Assembly (NCBI RefSeq): GCF_021278965.1
Contig: NZ_CP065589.1
Span: forward strand, 129,001 to 193,000
Direction: 5' to 3'
Length of the DNA: 64,000 nucleotides
Source: Chryseobacterium capnotolerans
GTDB taxonomy: Bacteria; Bacteroidota; Bacteroidia; Flavobacteriales; Weeksellaceae
The notes under the pieces were generated by a model. That model was not told the origin of the DNA. It was given only the letters and a program-made list of their open reading frames with translations, and searched no databases. Both the position numbers and the translations under genes were made by a program. Shown here piece after piece: positions 54,471 to 63,745 of the stretch (its first letter is position 1; each line of letters starts with the position of its first letter).

Positions 54471-56249
54471 TTGAAATTGAATAAACAACCACTGTTGATC
54501 TTAGCCATATGCTTTATTCTTGGAATTTTTTTTCAGGATCAACTTTTATTGGAAAGGGAAGGGATCTATGGTATTGCGATTATGAATGTTGGGATTTTAA
54601 TTTCTCTATTTTTTACTACATATTTTTTATATAAAACCAGGGGCATTCTTTTGGGAATATTGTTCTTTGGGATAGGTGTAATTCTTCATTTCTGTAATTC
54701 TTTGCCTCAAAAGAATGATATACCTGTGAATAAAAGCGAAACTATTGTTTTTAAAATTTCACAGAAATTAAATTCAACAGAAAAGTATAAAAAGTATGAA
54801 GGGATAGCTCAATGGGAGCAAACTATTTTTAAATCAGTTATTTATATTCCAAAAAATCACGAAGATTTAGATGGTAAGCATTATTACAAGGCTGAAGCCT
54901 ATATTGTGAAACCCCAGAAGCCTCAATATGATTTTCAGTTTAATTATGCACAATATCTGAAACGGAAAAATATTGATTATCAAACCTATATTTCGAAAAA
55001 GTTTTCCTTAGTGGAGCGGAATGATTTAAGTTTTACAGAGCGCATCAGGCAATACAGGTTCAATGTTCTGAAGAAAATTAACAAAACGGAAATGTCCGCT
55101 AATACCAGAGAGTTTCTAAAAGGAATTATTCTGGCAGACCGGACCGAAATGGATGCAGCCACTGTACAGGATTTTAACAGATCCGGGTTAGTTCATCTAT
55201 TGGCGATTTCAGGAACTCACATTGTCATTATTTTTGGACTTTTTTATTTTTTGATGATCCGTTGTATTCCTTTGCAATTCAGGAAATATTCCATTGTTTT
55301 AAGTTTGGTGTTTATTTGGCTTTTTGCGTTATTTATAGGGTTTGGAAATTCAGTGCTGAGGTCATGCATCATGTTAAGTGTGTATTTTGTGTTTGTATTA
55401 TTGCAGAGAAAGCCGGACTTGCTGCATTCATTGGCATTATCAGCATTTATAATTCTTATTTTGGATACTCAGCAGCTTTTTGATGTGGGATTTCAGCTTA
55501 GTTTTGTAGCAGTATTAGGGATTTTTTTGTTGAATCAGCCGCTTCTGAAGTATTTCCCAAGAGCTGATCATTATTTCAAAAAATTGATTTTTAATACCAT
55601 TACAATATCCATATCAGCACAGTTGGCAACACTACCGCTGGTTCTGTATTATTTTCATCAGTTTTCATTTGTTTCTGTGGTAGCGAACTTCTTTATTGTT
55701 CCATTTTCAGAAGTGATTATTGTGTTTTCATTTCTGATGACGCTCCTTATCACCTTTGGTCTCGATTTTAGTTTTATTGATCATTTGTATGATAATGTGA
55801 TCCAAATACTTCTAAAGATTATTCATTGGTTTGCTGAAGCAGATGCATTCTTGATTAAAAATATTTCCATGACTCTGCCTGAAGTTTTGTCGATATCAAT
55901 AGCTGTCTACCTGCTTAGAGCATTGATTTTAAAGATAAACTTTAAAAATTCAATGAATCTCATAATCGCTGTTTTAGTCTTCTTTATAATAAGGGTTGGG
56001 TGTGATGTTATTGAAAATCAGAGTGATGAAGTGCTTGTACATACCTTTGGTAAGGATAAAATATTATCAATGAAAAAAGGAAATAAAGCCTTTTTTTGGA
56101 TTCCAGATATGGCACTAAAAGAAAAGGTTTCACGATTTATTATCGAGCCTTATTGCTCTTCCAGAAGAATAGATCATTTGGAGATAAAGAAGATTCCTTT
56201 TTCAACTAAAAAAATAGTTTTTGAAGATAAGGTGTATGAAATGAAATAA
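54471..56249 (+). CDS. ComEC/Rec2 family competence protein
   Basis: The 592-residue polytopic membrane protein has the ComEC OB-like N-terminal region (DUF4131-type; YKKYEGIAQWEQTIFKSVIY) and then the competence domain LKGIILADRTEMDAATVQDF followed by NRSGLVHLLAISGTHIVII. Several membrane helices follow. The C-terminal beta-lactamase-like domain of long ComEC proteins is missing or reduced, common in Bacteroidota. It probably forms the inner-membrane DNA channel. The start is a TTG (54471). Confidence 0.88.
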   Translation: MKLNKQPLLILAICFILGIFFQDQLLLEREGIYGIAIMNVGILISLFFTTYFLYKTRGILLGILFFGIGVILHFCNSLPQKNDIPVNKSETIVFKISQKLNSTEKYKKYEGIAQWEQTIFKSVIYIPKNHEDLDGKHYYKAEAYIVKPQKPQYDFQFNYAQYLKRKNIDYQTYISKKFSLVERNDLSFTERIRQYRFNVLKKINKTEMSANTREFLKGIILADRTEMDAATVQDFNRSGLVHLLAISGTHIVIIFGLFYFLMIRCIPLQFRKYSIVLSLVFIWLFALFIGFGNSVLRSCIMLSVYFVFVLLQRKPDLLHSLALSAFIILILDTQQLFDVGFQLSFVAVLGIFLLNQPLLKYFPRADHYFKKLIFNTITISISAQLATLPLVLYYFHQFSFVSVVANFFIVPFSEVIIVFSFLMTLLITFGLDFSFIDHLYDNVIQILLKIIHWFAEADAFLIKNISMTLPEVLSISIAVYLLRALILKINFKNSMNLIIAVLVFFIIRVGCDVIENQSDEVLVHTFGKDKILSMKKGNKAFFWIPDMALKEKVSRFIIEPYCSSRRIDHLEIKKIPFSTKKIVFEDKVYEMK

Positions 56250-56362
56250 GGATTTTTGTTTTTTTACTTTCCTTTATTTATAACGTGTAAGGCTCTTATT
56301 TAGAAAGATTACAAACTGTCTAATTGTGAGATTTCTCACTTTTCGATATTGTTAACATTTCT

Positions 56363-56370
56363 TAATTTTG
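56363..56370 (+). promoter_or_regulatory. -7 element of the sdh operon
   Basis: TAATTTTG fits TAnnTTTG, 24 bp before the sdhC ATG, with a T-rich TTTT at the -33 position (56340-56343). Confidence 0.5.
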
Positions 56371-56394
56371 TGGGAAATTCAAATTTAAACTTAT

Positions 56395-57057
56395 ATGGCA
56401 GGTTTAACGAGTTCTACGATAGGTAGAAAATACGCTATGGCATTATCAGCTATGTTTTTGCTGATTTTTCTTATACTGCATTTGACAACCAATTTGTTAT
56501 CAGTTCTAAACAGAGATGCATTCAATACAGCATCTGAGTTTATGGGCTATAATCCTTTTGTGCAGTTCTTAATGCAGCCTATTCTTGGTTTTGCAGTAAT
56601 TTTCCATTTTGCGATGGGATTTGTATTGGAGATCAAGAATAATAAAGCGCGTCCAGTAAAGTATGCATCAAACAATGCAGCTGTAAATTCAACATGGATG
56701 TCCAGAAATATGATTATTTCCGGAGCTGTTGTGTTGGCTTTCCTGGCGCTTCACTTATATGATTTCTGGTTACATGAAATCAACTATAAGTATGTAGAGG
56801 GAATAGCTCCTGATTCAGAACGTTTCTGGCCAGAGCTTCATGAGAAGTTTGCTGACCTTTGGAGAGTCGCTTTGTATGTGATCTCTTTTGTACTATTGGG
56901 CTTACACTTAGCTCATGGATTCCAGTCTTCATTCCAATCTATTGGAGCAAGACATCCAAAATATACGCCTGTGATTAAGGCTTTCGGAACATGGTATTCT
57001 ATACTTATTCCGGCAGGATTTATCATCGTGGCAGTTTTTCATTTTATAACTCAATAA
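56395..57057 (+). CDS. sdhC: Succinate dehydrogenase cytochrome b subunit
   Basis: The single-subunit cytochrome b of the Bacteroidota/epsilon-type complex: 220 residues with five membrane helices and heme-ligating histidines in FLILHLTTNLL, VIFHFAMGF, LALHLYDFW and LLGLHLAHGFQSS. It anchors SdhA/SdhB and passes electrons to menaquinone. It heads the sdhC-sdhA-sdhB operon with 15 bp to sdhA. Confidence 0.94.
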   Translation: MAGLTSSTIGRKYAMALSAMFLLIFLILHLTTNLLSVLNRDAFNTASEFMGYNPFVQFLMQPILGFAVIFHFAMGFVLEIKNNKARPVKYASNNAAVNSTWMSRNMIISGAVVLAFLALHLYDFWLHEINYKYVEGIAPDSERFWPELHEKFADLWRVALYVISFVLLGLHLAHGFQSSFQSIGARHPKYTPVIKAFGTWYSILIPAGFIIVAVFHFITQ

Positions 57058-57072
57058 TATCAATATACTAGT

Positions 57073-59085
57073 ATGAGTAAATTAGATTCAAGAATTCCAG
57101 CGGGTCCTCTTAAAGACAAGTGGAAAAATCATAAAGATCATATGAACCTTGTTGCACCAAACAACAGAGATAAGATTGATATTATTGTTGTAGGTACAGG
57201 TTTGGCAGGAGGTTCTGCAGCAGCTACTTTAGCTGAGCAAGGATACAATGTGAAAGCATTCTGCTACCAGGATTCTCCAAGAAGAGCGCACTCTATTGCA
57301 GCTCAGGGAGGGATCAATGCTGCTAAGAATTACCAAGGAGATGGTGACTCTACCTACAGATTATTTTATGATACCATCAAAGGTGGTGACTATAGAGCAA
57401 GAGAAGCTAACGTTTACAGATTAGCAGAAGTTTCAGCTAATATTATTGACCAGTGTGTTTCCCAAGGGGTACCTTTTGGTAGAGATTACGGTGGCCAATT
57501 AGATAACCGTTCATTTGGTGGGGTTCAGGTAAAAAGAACATTCTACGCAAAAGGACAAACAGGGCAACAGTTATTATTAGGAGCATATTCTTCAATGAGC
57601 CGTCAGATCGGTAAAGGAAGAATCAAGATGTATAACCGTCATGAAATGCTTGACCTTGTGATTGTTGACGGAAAAGCAAGAGGGATTATCGCAAGAAACC
57701 TGGTTACAGGTGAAATCGAAAGACACTCTGCTCACGCAGTAGTAATTGCTTCAGGAGGATACGGAAACGTATATTTCCTTTCTACCAACGCAATGGGATC
57801 TAACGTTTCTGCAGCTTGGAAGATTCACAAAAAAGGAGCGTACTTCGCAAACCCTTGCTACGTACAGATTCACCCGACTTGTATTCCCGTTCACGGAACT
57901 CAGCAGTCTAAACTGACGTTGATGTCTGAATCACTAAGAAACTCAGGAAGAATCTGGGTTCCTAAAAAGATCGAAGATTCAGTAGCGATCAGAGAAGGTA
58001 AATTAAGACCTGAAAATATTAAAGAAGAAGATAGAGATTACTATTTAGAAAGAAGATATCCTGCATTCGGTAACCTTGTACCGAGAGACGTTGCTTCAAG
58101 AGCAGCTAAAGAAAGATGTGATGCTGGATTCGGAATCGAAAATAACGATACTCAGGAAGGTGTTTACCTGGATTTCTCTACAGAGATCATGAAAAAAGGT
58201 AAAGAAGCCGCTATCGAAAAACATATTCACAATCCTACAGATCAGCAGATCTATGATCTTGGGAAGAGTTGGGTTGAAGAGAAATACGGTAACTTATTCG
58301 TAATGTACGAAAAAATTACAGCTGATGATCCTTACAAAACTCCAATGAAAATCTATCCTGCAGTTCACTACACAATGGGTGGTGTATGGGTTGATTATAA
58401 CCTTCAGTCTACCATTCCGGGGTGTTTCGTAATCGGTGAAGCTAACTTCTCAGATCACGGAGCGAACAGATTGGGAGCATCTGCCTTGATGCAGGGACTT
58501 GCTGATGGATATTTTGTACTTCCTTATACGATCGCAGATTATCTTTCTGCAGATATCAGAACAGGAACTATTCCTACCAATTCAGCAGCGTTTGATGAAG
58601 CTGAAAAAGGAATTAAAGATAAAGTTGATTTCTTCATTAATAATAAAGGAACTCATTCAGTAGACCACTTCCACAAGAAACTTGGACACATTATGTGGAA
58701 TAAAGTAGGAATGGGAAGAACTCCTGAAGGATTAAAAGAAGCAATCAAAGAAATCGAAGAAGTAAGAAACGATTTCTGGAAAAATGTAAAAGTTCCTGGA
58801 GAGGGAGATGGAATGAACACTGAGCTTGAAAAAGCATTCAGAGTGGCAGACTTCCTTGAATTAGGACAATTAATGGCTATCGATGCACTTAACAGAGAAG
58901 AGTCTTGTGGTGGACACTTCCGTTGGGACCACGCAACTCCGGATGGAGAAGCGGAAAGAGACGACGTAAACTTCAAATACGTTGGAGCTTGGGAATATCA
59001 GGGACCGGATATCAACGCGGAAGTGTTGCATAAAGAAGAACTGATCTATGACAACATCGAGGTTAAAACTAGAAGTTATAAATAA
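57073..59085 (+). CDS. sdhA: Succinate dehydrogenase/fumarate reductase flavoprotein subunit
   Basis: The 670-residue SdhA has the FAD-binding [20 protein letters not shown], the covalent-FAD region [20 protein letters not shown], and the dicarboxylate site [14 protein letters not shown] and [18 protein letters not shown]. It oxidises succinate to fumarate in the TCA cycle. Length is typical of the Bacteroidota type. It lies between sdhC and sdhB. Confidence 0.96.
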   Translation: MSKLDSRIPAGPLKDKWKNHKDHMNLVAPNNRDKIDIIVVGTGLAGGSAAATLAEQGYNVKAFCYQDSPRRAHSIAAQGGINAAKNYQGDGDSTYRLFYDTIKGGDYRAREANVYRLAEVSANIIDQCVSQGVPFGRDYGGQLDNRSFGGVQVKRTFYAKGQTGQQLLLGAYSSMSRQIGKGRIKMYNRHEMLDLVIVDGKARGIIARNLVTGEIERHSAHAVVIASGGYGNVYFLSTNAMGSNVSAAWKIHKKGAYFANPCYVQIHPTCIPVHGTQQSKLTLMSESLRNSGRIWVPKKIEDSVAIREGKLRPENIKEEDRDYYLERRYPAFGNLVPRDVASRAAKERCDAGFGIENNDTQEGVYLDFSTEIMKKGKEAAIEKHIHNPTDQQIYDLGKSWVEEKYGNLFVMYEKITADDPYKTPMKIYPAVHYTMGGVWVDYNLQSTIPGCFVIGEANFSDHGANRLGASALMQGLADGYFVLPYTIADYLSADIRTGTIPTNSAAFDEAEKGIKDKVDFFINNKGTHSVDHFHKKLGHIMWNKVGMGRTPEGLKEAIKEIEEVRNDFWKNVKVPGEGDGMNTELEKAFRVADFLELGQLMAIDALNREESCGGHFRWDHATPDGEAERDDVNFKYVGAWEYQGPDINAEVLHKEELIYDNIEVKTRSYK

Positions 59086-59109
59086 TCTCCAACCTATAAA
59101 TATAACATT

Positions 59110-59876
59110 ATGAGTGCAAAAAAGGCTTACATCTTACGCTGAAAATTTGGAGACAAAAAAATAGTAAAACTAAAGGTCAGTTTGAGACCTATAAAATATC
59201 AGATGTATCTACAGATTCTTCATTTTTGGAGATGTTAGATATTCTGAACGAAAATTTAATTAACGAAGGTAAAGAACCTATCGCTTTCGATCACGACTGT
59301 CGTGAAGGAATCTGCGGGATGTGTTCCCTTTACATCAATGGTAGAGCTCATGGTCCTGATACAGGTATTACTACTTGCCAGCTTCACATGAGAATGTTCA
59401 AAGATGGAGAGACTATCGTTATTGAACCTTGGAGAAGTGCTGCTTTCCCTGTTATCAAAGATTTGATGGTGGATAGAAGCGCCTTCGACAGAGTAATGGC
59501 AGCAGGTGGTTTTATCTCTGTAAATACTTCAGGAAATACGTTGGATGCTAACGCTATTCCTGTTCCTAAAGAAGATGCAGATAAAGCAATGGATGCTGCA
59601 GCTTGTATCGGATGTGGAGCTTGTGTGGCTACCTGTAAAAACGGATCGGCAATGCTGTTCGTGGGGGCTAAAGTTTCTCAGTACGCATTACTTCCTCAAG
59701 GTAGAGTAGAAGCTAAGAGAAGAGTTCTGAACATGGTGAAGGCTATGGACGAAGAAGGATTCGGAAACTGTTCAAACACTGGAGCTTGCGAAGTTGAGTG
59801 TCCTAAAGGTATTTCTCTTGAGAATATCGCAAGAATGAACAGAGAATACATGTCTGCTCTTGTAGATCAAGGATAG
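59110..59876 (+). CDS. sdhB: Succinate dehydrogenase iron-sulfur subunit, with an apparent frameshift
   Basis: The ATG at 59110 gives [10 protein letters not shown] and a stop. One extra A in the A6 tract (59118-59123) would give [16 protein letters not shown] and join the long frame, making 255 residues. The rest is intact: the 2Fe-2S motif [16 protein letters not shown] with TCQLHM, the 4Fe-4S motif [13 protein letters not shown], and the last cluster [15 protein letters not shown]. As the electron-transfer subunit of an operon whose other genes are intact, it should be functional. A homopolymer error in the sequence is the simplest explanation. Confidence 0.93.
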
Positions 59877-59893
59877 AATTGATTCAAATACTT

Positions 59894-59928
59894 AAAAATC
59901 GCTCTCGTTTCGGGGGCGATTTTTTTTT
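59894..59928 (+). terminator. Terminator of the sdh operon
   Basis: AAAAATCGCTCTCG and CGGGGGCGATTTTT pair (two G-U) around a TTT loop, ending in T8. Confidence 0.88.
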
Positions 59929-59929
59929 A

Positions 59930-60187
59930 TATACTATTTTAGCTGTTAAAGTTTGTTAACTTATTGCCGGATCTTAGGTTTACTTTGCTGAATAAGTATA
60001 TATTTGAAGGGCAGTTGAATGACATAAACGCCATGTCCTTTCAGTTGTTTTTTACTGATAAAAAATTGATAGATAAAGTAATTGAAATATCCCTTTTTAT
60101 CAGTGATGATAAAATTTTTAAAAAAAATTATCCGTGTGAATTAACATGCCTTAAAAAGCGTATTTTTGTGTAATATTAAAAATTGAA
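59930..60187. other. AT-rich gap between sdhB and the thioredoxin-fold lipoprotein
   Basis: No convincing gene: the only open frame (plus strand) starts with TTG and has poor composition. Two -7-like elements face the downstream gene: TATATTTG at 59999-60006 and TATTTTTG at 60161-60168, the latter 19 bp before its ATG. Confidence 0.5.
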
Positions 60188-61717
60188 ATGAAAAAATATC
60201 TTTTATTGTTTATCATCGCGATTTTCGTGATGTCTTGTTCAAAAAAAGTAGAAGTAAAAGGAAAAATTACAGGAAGCTCACCATTAGAAAGAATCGAATT
60301 TGTAGAAGCTTCCGGAGTAGGAACATTGCCTTTAATTAATATCGGTCTGGATAAAGATGGCAACTTTTCAGGAAGCTTTGAAGCACCTAAAGATGGAATG
60401 TATGTTATCAATTATGCCAACAAACAAAACCTGATCTACCTTGAAGGAGGACAAAAAGTAAATATCTCTGGAAATGCAATGACATTCCCGAATGAATATG
60501 TGATTACCGGAGATGCTAAAAAGAATAACGACTTCCTTGCCGCTACCCAGAAGTTCTTAGGAGAATATGGCAGCAAAATTGACCTGAGACAGATGATGGC
60601 AGGGGATGAAGCAGCGTTCGTGAAAGGGATGCAGAAAGTAGAAGCGGATATCAATAAGAATGTTGATGATCTTGCAGCTAAAAATAACCCTAGTAAAGCC
60701 CTTTTAGCTTGGAAGAAAAATGATGTTAAGGTAACGGTTCTTAATCTTCTTGCCAATTATGAAATGTCTCATGGAGCAATGGCTGGAAATCCTTCTTATA
60801 AAGCTTCTAAAGCTTTAACAGATTATGAAGCTAAACTGGATAATGATAAAGAGGCTATGGTGAAATCTATTCCACTTTACAGACAGTATCTTCTTGTAAA
60901 AATGACTCCTGATTTTCAAAAATATGCAGAAGCAAACAGTAAAAATAAAACTGGAATTACTACTTCAGAAATGTTTGCTAAATATTTAAGTACTAAAAAA
61001 GATCTTTCTCAAACAGCGAAGGACTATCTTTTAGCATTTGTAATGGCTCAGGCAGACATTCACCCTACCTCTCCAACAGCTAATATTGATAAGATTAAAA
61101 AACTTATTGATACTGATATCAAAGACGCTACTATTAAAAGTGACCTGTTGAAAATGCAGATGGCTATTACAGGTATTAAGATTGGTGAAGTTGCTCCGGA
61201 AGCAGCTTTGGTAAAGCAGGATGGAAAAGCGTATAAGCTTTCTGAAAATAAAGGAAAGCCATATATGTTATTCTTCTATGCTTCATGGAATCCTTATATC
61301 AGCGAAGCTACAGTACCGGTGTTAAAAGAAGTTGTTAATTTCTACAAATCTAAAATGAACTTTGTTTTTGTAAATGTGGATGATACAAAAGATCAGTTTA
61401 TCAAAACCAGCAATTCATTATTAAAAGGAATTCAGGGAGTAAATGTATACGGAGAAAAAGGAATGGAGTCTGATATTGCTAAAAAATATGGAGTATACGG
61501 ATTTAAACTACCTTGCTTTGTAATCATTGATAAAGATGGAAAGATTGCCAGCAGATCATATGTAAACCTTGGTGAGCAGGAGTTAGTCACTATTTTGGAT
61601 AAACTAACAGGACTTTCAGCTCCAAAAGTAGATCCAAATGCACAAATGCAGCAGCAATTGCAGATTGATCCTACTGCACCGCAGGCAGGAAACCCTCAGC
61701 CAGCACCTACAAAATAA
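60188..61717 (+). CDS. DUF4369/thioredoxin-fold lipoprotein lacking the active-site cysteines
   Basis: The lipoprotein signal MKKYLLLFIIAIFVMSC is followed by an N-terminal DUF4369-like beta domain (VEVKGKITGSSPLERIEFVE, NISGNAMTFPNEYVITGDAK). A helical middle leads to a C-terminal TlpA/thioredoxin domain of about 150 residues: IGEVAPEAALVKQDGKAYKL, YMLFFYASWNPYISEAT, FVFVNVDDTKD, YGVYGFKLPCFVIIDKDGKI. Where TlpA has WCxPC this protein has WNPYI, so the redox pair is gone. It ends with a Gln/Pro-rich tail. Probably a binding rather than redox protein. Confidence 0.88.
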   Translation: MKKYLLLFIIAIFVMSCSKKVEVKGKITGSSPLERIEFVEASGVGTLPLINIGLDKDGNFSGSFEAPKDGMYVINYANKQNLIYLEGGQKVNISGNAMTFPNEYVITGDAKKNNDFLAATQKFLGEYGSKIDLRQMMAGDEAAFVKGMQKVEADINKNVDDLAAKNNPSKALLAWKKNDVKVTVLNLLANYEMSHGAMAGNPSYKASKALTDYEAKLDNDKEAMVKSIPLYRQYLLVKMTPDFQKYAEANSKNKTGITTSEMFAKYLSTKKDLSQTAKDYLLAFVMAQADIHPTSPTANIDKIKKLIDTDIKDATIKSDLLKMQMAITGIKIGEVAPEAALVKQDGKAYKLSENKGKPYMLFFYASWNPYISEATVPVLKEVVNFYKSKMNFVFVNVDDTKDQFIKTSNSLLKGIQGVNVYGEKGMESDIAKKYGVYGFKLPCFVIIDKDGKIASRSYVNLGEQELVTILDKLTGLSAPKVDPNAQMQQQLQIDPTAPQAGNPQPAPTK

Positions 61718-61737
61718 TAAACTTTAATATAGATCAG

Positions 61738-61767
61738 AACCTTATCCTCGGATAAGGTTTTTTTTAT
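61738..61767 (+). terminator. Terminator of the thioredoxin-fold lipoprotein gene
   Basis: AACCTTATC-CTCG-GATAAGGTT plus T8; the T run leads directly into the rlmD -7 element. Confidence 0.88.
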
Positions 61768-61769
61768 TG

Positions 61770-61777
61770 TATTTTTG
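61770..61777 (+). promoter_or_regulatory. -7 element of rlmD
   Basis: TATTTTTG fits TAnnTTTG and abuts the terminator T run. Its predicted start point (about 61784) argues that the ATG at 61827 rather than 61782 is the true rlmD start. Confidence 0.45.
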
Positions 61778-61826
61778 CAAGATGAAACTTTCAAAGTTTC
61801 GATTAGGAAAAATAGAAAATTTTAGA

Positions 61827-63239
61827 ATGAGCAGAAAGAATAAGAAAAATTTAGTTCTTGAAAATATAAAGCTGTTGACTGCCGGAGCAAAAGGAGTAGC
61901 TATTGGAAAAACGGAAGATGGAAAGACTGTATTGGTTTCTGGGGCAATTCCCGGAGATCGTGTTAACGTAAGAGTGAAAAAAGCCAAGTCTAAATATTAT
62001 GAGGGAGAAGCAGTGGAAGTACTGGAGAAATCTCCTTTCAGAGCAGAACCAAAATGTGTTCATTTTGGAACTTGCGGCGGTTGCAAATGGCAGAATATGA
62101 GCTATGAAAAGCAGCTTGATTTTAAACAGGAAGAAGTATATAACAATATCAAAAGAATTGGAGGTATTGAAGAGTTTGAAACCATGCCAATTTTAGGATC
62201 AAAAGAGCAGTATTTTTATAGAAATAAAATGGAATTCTCTTTCTCCAATGCAAGATGGCTTACTCAATATGAAATCAGCTCTGAAGAGAACTTTGGAAGC
62301 AAAGATGCTTTAGGGTTTCATATTCCTGGGATGTGGAGCAAGATTTTAGACCTTAAAGAATGTTTCCTGCAGGAAGATCCTTCCAATGCCATCAGATTAG
62401 CTGTGAAAAAATATGCTGTAGATAATGGTCTGGATTTCTTTGATGTAAGAAACCATGAAGGCTTCCTGAGAACACTGATGATGAGACAAAACTCTAAAGG
62501 AGAATGGATGGTATTGTTCCAGTTGTTTAGAGAAGAAAAAGAAAACAGAGAAAAGCTTTTTGCTTTCATATTAGAGAAGTTTCCACAGATCAAAACATTG
62601 GTGTACGCCATTAATCCAAAAGCCAATGACTCTATTTATGATCTGGATATCAATGTCTATTTTGGGGAAGGATATTTAATGGAAGAAATGGATGGGCTGA
62701 AGTTTAAAATTGGACCAAAATCATTCTTCCAGACCAATTATAAGCAAGCTCTAGAGTTGTACAGAAAAACACTTGAATTTGCAGATTTGAAAGGAGATGA
62801 AGTGGTGTACGATTTATATACAGGAACCGGAACCATTGCTCAGTATGTGGCAAGAAATGCAAAACAGGTAATCGGAATAGAATCTGTTCAGGAAGCCATT
62901 GATGCAGCCATTGAGCATGCGGAATTGAATGGCCTTACCAACACTACATTCTATTGTGGAGATATGAAAAATGTCTTTAACGATGAATTTATGGAAAACC
63001 ATCCAAAAGCAGATGTTTTGATTACCGATCCTCCAAGAGACGGAATGCACCAAAAAGTAGTGGAGCAAATATTAAAATTGGCTCCGGAAAAAGTAGTGTA
63101 TGTAAGTTGTAACTCAGCAACACAGGCTAGAGATCTTGCACTGATGAAAGAAGATTATACCGTAGTGAAAATTTTACCGGTAGATATGTTCCCACAAACT
63201 CATCATGTGGAAAATATAGCATTGCTGATTAAAAAATAA
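61827..63239 (+). CDS. rlmD: 23S rRNA (uracil-5-)-methyltransferase RlmD
   Basis: RlmD methylates U1939 of 23S rRNA with SAM. The protein begins with a TRAM domain (VLENIKLLTAGAKGVAIGKT) and has iron-sulfur cysteines in CVHFGTCGGCKWQ and LKECFLQE. The methyltransferase core has VVYDLYTGTGTIAQYVA, ITDPPRDGMH and the catalytic VSCNSATQARDL. I chose the ATG at 61827 (MSRKNKKNLVLENI, 470 aa); an ATG at 61782 would add 15 residues but sits on the predicted transcription start. Confidence 0.92.
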   Translation: MSRKNKKNLVLENIKLLTAGAKGVAIGKTEDGKTVLVSGAIPGDRVNVRVKKAKSKYYEGEAVEVLEKSPFRAEPKCVHFGTCGGCKWQNMSYEKQLDFKQEEVYNNIKRIGGIEEFETMPILGSKEQYFYRNKMEFSFSNARWLTQYEISSEENFGSKDALGFHIPGMWSKILDLKECFLQEDPSNAIRLAVKKYAVDNGLDFFDVRNHEGFLRTLMMRQNSKGEWMVLFQLFREEKENREKLFAFILEKFPQIKTLVYAINPKANDSIYDLDINVYFGEGYLMEEMDGLKFKIGPKSFFQTNYKQALELYRKTLEFADLKGDEVVYDLYTGTGTIAQYVARNAKQVIGIESVQEAIDAAIEHAELNGLTNTTFYCGDMKNVFNDEFMENHPKADVLITDPPRDGMHQKVVEQILKLAPEKVVYVSCNSATQARDLALMKEDYTVVKILPVDMFPQTHHVENIALLIKK

Positions 63240-63268
63240 TTTAATTAAATTTGAGTTTAAATCTTACT

Positions 63269-63745
63269 ATGAAGTATTTTAAATTTCTCATCATGCTCTG
63301 CTTGGTTGGAATGTTCTATTCCTGCGGGAGTGATGATGATATCTGTGAAAGCGGTGAAGGAACTCCAAGGATGAAGATCGCCTTCAGATCAGTAGACTCT
63401 AATAAAGAGAAGACTGTAGACTCATTATCTGTTGCGGTAGACTATGGCTCAGGAAAAGTAGATTTAGGATGGCAGACTAAAATAGACTCAAGGCTTATTC
63501 CTTTAAGGGTAGATGATTCTCCCTATACGGATATTTATTTCAAAACATCTACTAAAAGTAAAGTATCCCAAGTAAGAGTTAAATATACAACACAAGCTAC
63601 ATATGTATCTCCCGGGTGTGGGGCTAAAAAGACATATGATAATGTAAGTGGAGAATTAATAACTTCTGATCCTATTCAAAAGGTAGAAAACGGACAAAAT
63701 CAAATATTGAATGAAGACAAGACTAATCTTTACCTTGTTTTGTAG
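63269..63745 (+). CDS. DUF6452 family lipoprotein
   Basis: From the ATG at 63269 the protein begins with a lipoprotein signal (MKYFKFLIMLCLVGMFYSCG). The 158 residues are beta-rich (TPRMKIAFRSVDSNKEKTVD, IPLRVDDSPYTDIYFK) with a conserved SPGCGAKKTYDNV motif near the C-terminus. The order rlmD - DUF6452 - DUF6048 is characteristic of Flavobacteriia. Its end overlaps the next gene by 35 bp. Confidence 0.85.
   Translation: MKYFKFLIMLCLVGMFYSCGSDDDICESGEGTPRMKIAFRSVDSNKEKTVDSLSVAVDYGSGKVDLGWQTKIDSRLIPLRVDDSPYTDIYFKTSTKSKVSQVRVKYTTQATYVSPGCGAKKTYDNVSGELITSDPIQKVENGQNQILNEDKTNLYLVL

Noticed and set aside
59964..60173. Plus-strand open frame of 69 codons after the sdh operon
   Set aside because: TTG start, AT-driven composition, and overlap with two -7-like elements of the next gene.
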